Source: Pseudomonadota bacterium
GTDB taxonomy: Bacteria; Pseudomonadota; Alphaproteobacteria; JAAXGF01
Direction: 5' to 3'
DNA length: 9,547 bases
Assembly (NCBI GenBank): GCA_022563655.1
Contig: JADFMW010000099.1
Span: 1 to 9,547 of the forward strand
A program made the position numbers and the translations under genes. This document shows, piece by piece, positions 5,858-9,547 of the stretch. The notes beneath the pieces were generated by a model that was not told the origin of the DNA, did no database searches, and saw nothing but the letters and a program-made list of their open reading frames with translations. Positions within the stretch are counted from its first letter, which is position 1. Every line of letters starts with the position of its first letter.

Positions 5858-8734
5858 TCAGCCGGCCTCGGCCACGGCGTGCGCCGCCACGGCGTCGACG
5901 CAGCGGCCGCACAGGTCGCCCAGGTCGGACACGTCGGACACGTCGGACGCGCCGGGCGCGGCGCCCGCGTCGGACGCGTCGTCCACGGCGCCCACGTCGG
6001 GCAGGACCCGCCAACACCGCGCGCACTTGCGGCCCTCGGCGAGGCCGCTGACCACGGCGATCCCGGGCACCTCGTCGAGCGCGAAGGCGCCGGCCGGCGG
6101 CACGCCCTCGACGAGCGTCGCCGCCGAGGTGATGGCGATCTCGGCAAGGTCGATGCCGTCGATCGCCGCCGCCTCGTCGGCGCCGGCATACACCGTCGGG
6201 TGCGCCTCGAGGCTCGAGCCGATGCGCTTGTCGCGGCGCTCGACCTCGAGCGCGCCGGTGACGACCCGGCGCAGGCGCCGCACCGTGGCCCACTTGCGCG
6301 CCAGGGCGTCGTCGCGCCACGACGCCGGCACCTCGGGGAACAGGCGCAAATGGACGCTGCCGTCGGCGTCGGGAAAGCGCGTCAGCCAGGCCTCCTCGGC
6401 GGTGAAGCACAGGATCGGGGCGAGCCAGGCGGTCAGGCACGAGAACAGCGCGTCGAGCACGGTCCGCGCCGCCCGGCGGCGCACCGAATCGGCGCGGTCG
6501 CAGTACAGCGAGTCCTTGCGGATGTCGAAGTAGAAGGCCGACAGGTCGTTGGCGCAGAACGTGTGCAGCGCGGTGAACAGGGTGTGGAAGTCGAAGTCGT
6601 CGCAGCAGCGCCGCACCAGCGCGTCGAGCTCGGCGAGCCGATGCAGGACGAAGCGCTCGAGCTCGGGCATCTCCTCGTGCGCGAGCCGCTCGGCGTCGTC
6701 GAATCCGACCAGATTGCCGAGCAAATAACGCAAGGTATTGCGTAGGCGGCGGTACGAATCGACCTGGTGACGGAGGATGTCGTCGCTGATGCGCAGGTCC
6801 TCGGTGTAGTCGGCGCCGACCGCCCAGACGCGCAGTATGTCGGCGCCGTAGCGCTCGATCACGTGGTCCGGGCTGACGACGTTGCCGAGCGACTTCGACA
6901 TCTTGCGCCCCTCGCCGTCGAGCACGAAGCCGTGGGTCAGCACCGCCCGGTACGGCGCGCGGCCGCGGGTGGCGCACGATTCGAGCAGCGACGAGTGGAA
7001 CCAGCCGCGGTGCTGGTCGGTACCCTCGAGATAGAGCGAGGCGGGCCATTCGAGGTCGTCGCGCGCCTCGAGCACGAAGGCATGCGTGGCGCCGCTTTCG
7101 AACCACACGTCGACGATGTCGTCGACCTTGTCGTAGTCGGCGGCGTCGTAATCGGGGCCGAGAAAGCGCTGGGGCTCGGATGTGAACCACACGTCGCTGC
7201 CCTCGGCCTCGACGGCGTCGGCGATGCGGTCGATCACGGCCTGGTCGCGCAACGGCTCGCCCGTCTCCTTGTGCACGAACACGGCGATCGGCACGCCCCA
7301 GGCGCGCTGGCGCGAGACCACCCAATCGGGCCGGGTCTCGATCATGGCGCGGATGCGGTTGCGCCCGGCCGGCGGCACCCAGCGGGTCTCGTCGATCGCC
7401 GCCAGCGCCTTGTCGCGCAGGCCGTTGGCGCTCATGCTGATGAACCACTGCGGCGTGTTGCGGAAGATCAGCGGCGCCTTCGAGCGCCACGAGTGCGGGT
7501 AGCTGTGGACGAGCCTGCCGCGCGCCAGCAGGCCGCCGGCGGCGGCCAGGGCGTCGGCGACCGGCCCGTCGGCCTTGAACACGTGCAGACCCTTGAACAG
7601 CGGCACGCCGTCGACGAACTTGCCGTCGCCATCGACGGTCTCGGGCACCTCGAGGCCATGCTTGACGCCGACCTCGAAGTCCTCGGCGCCGTGGCCGGGG
7701 GCGATATGGACCAGCCCGGTGCCCTGCTCGAGGGTCACGTGCGGCGCCGGCAGCAGCGGCACGTCGAAGTCGTAACCCTGGCCGCGCAAGGGATGGCGGC
7801 AGATCGTGCCCGCCAGATCGGCGGCGGGCAACGTTACCGTCTCAGAGTAGTCGGTGACCCCGAGCTCCTTCATCGTCTGAGCGACCAGATCGGCGGCAAT
7901 CACCAGGTACTCCTCGGGCCGAGCCAAGCTGCCTTCGGCAACTCCTTTGACGTCGATGACGGTGTAGTTAAAGTCCTGTCCGTAAGCGATGGCGCGGTTG
8001 CCGGGAATGGTCCACGGCGTCGTCGTCCAGATGACGACGCTGGCGCCTTCAAGCGGGGCGTGGTTCGCAGACACAACCGGGAAGCGGACGTAGATCGTGG
8101 TCGAGGTGTGGTCGTGGTACTCGACCTCGGCCTCGGCGAGCGCGGTCTTCTCGACCACCGACCACAGCACCGGCTTGGCCCCCTTGTAGAGCCCGCCATC
8201 GACGACGAAGCGGCCGAGCTCGCGCACGATCCGCGCCTCGGCGGCATGGGTCATGGTGGTGTAGGGGTTGTCCCAGTCGCCGACCACGCCGAGGCGCTGG
8301 AATTCCTCCGACTGCACCGCGATCCAGCGCTCGGCGAAGGCGCGGCACTCGTTGCGGAACTGGCTGATCGGCACGGCGTCCTTGTCGCGGCCCTCGGCGC
8401 GGTATTGCTGCTCGATCTGCCACTCGATCGGCAGGCCGTGGCAGTCCCAGCCCGGCACGTAGTTCGCGTCCTTGCCGAGCATCTGCTGCGAACGCGTGAC
8501 CACGTCCTTGAGGATCTTGTTGAGCGCGGTGCCGATGTGGATGTGGCCGTTGGCGTAGGGCGGGCCGTCGTGGAGGATGAACTTTTCGCGCCCGCGCGCC
8601 GCCTCGCGCAGGCGGCGGTAGAGGTCGAGGCGCTTCCAGCGGGCCAGGATCTCGGGCTCGCGCTGGGGCAGCCGCGCCTTCATCGGCAGCTCGGTGCGGG
8701 GCAGGAAAACGGTCGAGCGGTAATCGGCGCTCAT
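5858..8734 (-). CDS. ileS: Isoleucyl-tRNA synthetase
   Basis: A 958-residue class Ia aminoacyl-tRNA synthetase that charges tRNA-Ile in the cytosol. The N-terminal YRSTVFLP (5-12) and EPEILARW (26-33) lead to DGPPYANGHIHIGTALNKILKD (56-77), where the HIGH box reads HIGT (66-69). The strand VPGWDCHGLPIE lies at 93-104. The CP1 editing domain covers about 195-410, with WTTTPWTIPGN (236-246) and GTGLVHIAPGHGAEDF (338-353). KMSKS is at 611-615, followed by the anticodon-binding helices (about 690-840). The C-terminal zinc finger uses Cys904, Cys907, Cys942 and Cys945, with a longish low-complexity linker between the two pairs. Features resemble bacterial type-1 IleRS. The start at ATG 8734 matches the family's usual N-terminus; no strong ribosome site is seen. 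It lies 30 nt after ribF. Codons at 7816-8080 are less GC-biased than the rest. Confidence 0.99.
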   Translation of the reverse strand: MSADYRSTVFLPRTELPMKARLPQREPEILARWKRLDLYRRLREAARGREKFILHDGPPYANGHIHIGTALNKILKDVVTRSQQMLGKDANYVPGWDCHGLPIEWQIEQQYRAEGRDKDAVPISQFRNECRAFAERWIAVQSEEFQRLGVVGDWDNPYTTMTHAAEARIVRELGRFVVDGGLYKGAKPVLWSVVEKTALAEAEVEYHDHTSTTIYVRFPVVSANHAPLEGASVVIWTTTPWTIPGNRAIAYGQDFNYTVIDVKGVAEGSLARPEEYLVIAADLVAQTMKELGVTDYSETVTLPAADLAGTICRHPLRGQGYDFDVPLLPAPHVTLEQGTGLVHIAPGHGAEDFEVGVKHGLEVPETVDGDGKFVDGVPLFKGLHVFKADGPVADALAAAGGLLARGRLVHSYPHSWRSKAPLIFRNTPQWFISMSANGLRDKALAAIDETRWVPPAGRNRIRAMIETRPDWVVSRQRAWGVPIAVFVHKETGEPLRDQAVIDRIADAVEAEGSDVWFTSEPQRFLGPDYDAADYDKVDDIVDVWFESGATHAFVLEARDDLEWPASLYLEGTDQHRGWFHSSLLESCATRGRAPYRAVLTHGFVLDGEGRKMSKSLGNVVSPDHVIERYGADILRVWAVGADYTEDLRISDDILRHQVDSYRRLRNTLRYLLGNLVGFDDAERLAHEEMPELERFVLHRLAELDALVRRCCDDFDFHTLFTALHTFCANDLSAFYFDIRKDSLYCDRADSVRRRAARTVLDALFSCLTAWLAPILCFTAEEAWLTRFPDADGSVHLRLFPEVPASWRDDALARKWATVRRLRRVVTGALEVERRDKRIGSSLEAHPTVYAGADEAAAIDGIDLAEIAITSAATLVEGVPPAGAFALDEVPGIAVVSGLAEGRKCARCWRVLPDVGAVDDASDAGAAPGASDVSDVSDLGDLCGRCVDAVAAHAVAEAG
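5924..5950 (-). repeat. 9-bp tandem repeat in the IleRS zinc-domain linker
   Basis: Three 9-bp units (gtcggacac, gtcggacac, gtcggacgc on the plus strand) encode SDV, SDV and a related Ala-Ser-Asp-type triplet read within ASDVSDVSDL. Related gtcgga cores recur around 5969. The repeat sits between the two cysteine pairs of the zinc finger, so in-frame copy change alters only linker length. Confidence 0.75.
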
Positions 8735-8764
8735 CGTCGGGACTTTCGCGTCGGTGGCCGGCGG

Positions 8765-9547
8765 TCAGGCCGCGGGCGGGGTGGACATCGGCTGGGCGAT
8801 GCCGTCGCCGGCGCGGGCGGCGGCGAGGATCTGGCGGGCGCGCTGGCAGTCGGCGACCATCTGCGCCGCGAGCGGCTCGGCGGCGTCGAAAGTCTTGTCC
8901 TGGCGCACCCGCTTGACGAAGGCGACGCGCAGGCGCCGGCCGTAAAGGTCGCCGTCGAAGTCGAACAGGTGCACCTCCAAGAGCACTGAATCGCCGGCGA
9001 AGGTGGGCCGGGCGCCGACGTAGGCGGCGCCGTCGCGCCAGGTGACGCCGGCGCGGTCGGCGACGCCGGCGCGCACCGCGTAGACGCCGTGGCCGGGGTG
9101 CAGCACGCCTTCGAGCGCCAGGTTGGCGGTGGGCATGCTCAGGGCCTGGCCGCGCCGGTCGCCGGGCCGGACCCGGCCCTCCATCTCCCACGCCCGGCCG
9201 AGCGCCGTGGCCGCCTCGTCGACCAGGCCGCGGTGGATCAGCGTGCGGATGGCGCTCGACGAGCACAGGCGGCCGCCGTGGCCGACCGGCTCGACCTGGG
9301 TGAAGCCGAAGCCGGCCGCCGCCGCCATGCGCTCGAGCAACCGCGCGTCGCCCCGGCGTCCCTTGCCGAACACGAAGCCGGGCCCGACGACGACGTGGCG
9401 CGCGCCGAGGCCGCCGACCAGCACCTCGCGCACGAAGTCCTCTGCTTCCAGGCCGGCGAGGCGCGCATCGAAGCGCAGGTTGAACATGTCGTCGACGCCG
9501 AGCTCGGCGAGCCGCCGCGCCTTGGTGCGAAACGGCGTCAGGCGGAA
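8765..9547 (-). CDS. ribF: Bifunctional riboflavin kinase/FAD synthetase, C-terminal 260 residues (cut by window edge)
   Basis: This is the last 260 codons of RibF, which phosphorylates riboflavin to FMN and adenylates FMN to FAD in the cytosol. The 5' end is beyond the right edge; the reading frame is open to the last base and begins FRLTPFRTKARRL. Residue numbers are for the fragment. The FMN adenylyltransferase part shows VGPGFVFGKGRRGD (54-67), usually written VGYDFRFG in other members, and SSSAIR (96-101). The riboflavin kinase domain starts near 117 and includes MPTANL (138-143) with the Mg/ATP-binding PTAN, GVYAV (154-158), GARPTF (178-183), and the catalytic-type Glu191 in LEVHLFDFDGDLYGRRLRV. 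The stop is TGA at 8765-8767, 30 nt before ileS. The ribF-ileS-lspA order is widespread in proteobacteria and supports the call. Confidence 0.97.
   Translation of the reverse strand, partial: FRLTPFRTKARRLAELGVDDMFNLRFDARLAGLEAEDFVREVLVGGLGARHVVVGPGFVFGKGRRGDARLLERMAAAAGFGFTQVEPVGHGGRLCSSSAIRTLIHRGLVDEAATALGRAWEMEGRVRPGDRRGQALSMPTANLALEGVLHPGHGVYAVRAGVADRAGVTWRDGAAYVGARPTFAGDSVLLEVHLFDFDGDLYGRRLRVAFVKRVRQDKTFDAAEPLAAQMVADCQRARQILAAARAGDGIAQPMSTPPAA

Noticed and set aside
5378..6745. Long plus-strand open frame opposite lspA and the ileS 3' end
   Set aside because: It shows no domain, has biased composition and lies wholly antisense to two certain genes.
6767..8989. Long plus-strand open frame (740 codons) opposite ileS and ribF
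   Set aside because: It is antisense to strongly recognised genes, has Arg/Gly/Val/His-rich low-complexity composition and no recognisable domain. Long shadow frames are expected at this GC content.

Overview
The window is very GC-rich (about 70% or more) and reads as one co-directional block on the minus strand. It looks like a conserved housekeeping region of an alphaproteobacterium, probably Rhodospirillales-like. That guess rests on base composition, on the gene order ribF-ileS-lspA-DUF3035/BamF lipoprotein-M16-M16-pgi-mutL, and on the DUF3035/BamF lipoprotein, a family known from alphaproteobacteria. No tRNA, rRNA, insertion sequence, integrase, CRISPR array or phage gene is visible.

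In transcription order (right to left): ribF (FAD synthetase, 5' end beyond the window), ileS (isoleucyl-tRNA synthetase), lspA (lipoprotein signal peptidase), a small DUF3035/BamF-type lipoprotein, two adjacent secreted M16 peptidase-family proteins, pgi (glucose-6-phosphate isomerase) and the first 119 codons of mutL (mismatch repair). Most junctions are tight: 30, 9, 5 and 2 nt gaps and a 4-nt ATGA overlap. This suggests one long operon or a chain of coupled units. Two junctions are looser: 115 bp between the lipoprotein and the first M16 gene, and 167 bp between the second M16 gene and pgi. The second of these is filled by a 13-bp tandem repeat.

Functionally, lspA, the lipoprotein (a likely LspA substrate and outer-membrane BAM subunit) and the two exported M16 proteins form an envelope sub-cluster. 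The first M16 protein keeps the zinc motif HFLEH but lacks the usual C-terminal Arg/Tyr motif. The second has lost the zinc motif but keeps R-GLAY. The pair therefore looks like the two halves of one heterodimeric protease. ribF, ileS, pgi and mutL are ordinary core-metabolism and information genes.

I did not find a clearly new system. The most unusual signal is tandem-repeat growth in or beside several neighbouring genes: 12-bp units in the pgi tail, a 13-bp (39-bp higher-order) array after the second M16 gene, an 18-bp duplication in its signal peptide, and 9-bp units in the ileS zinc-domain linker. The 13-bp array is phased so that the M16 reading frame would stay open through most of it if one base of the stop codon differed. 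A stretch of ileS with less biased codons, in the editing domain, is also worth checking.
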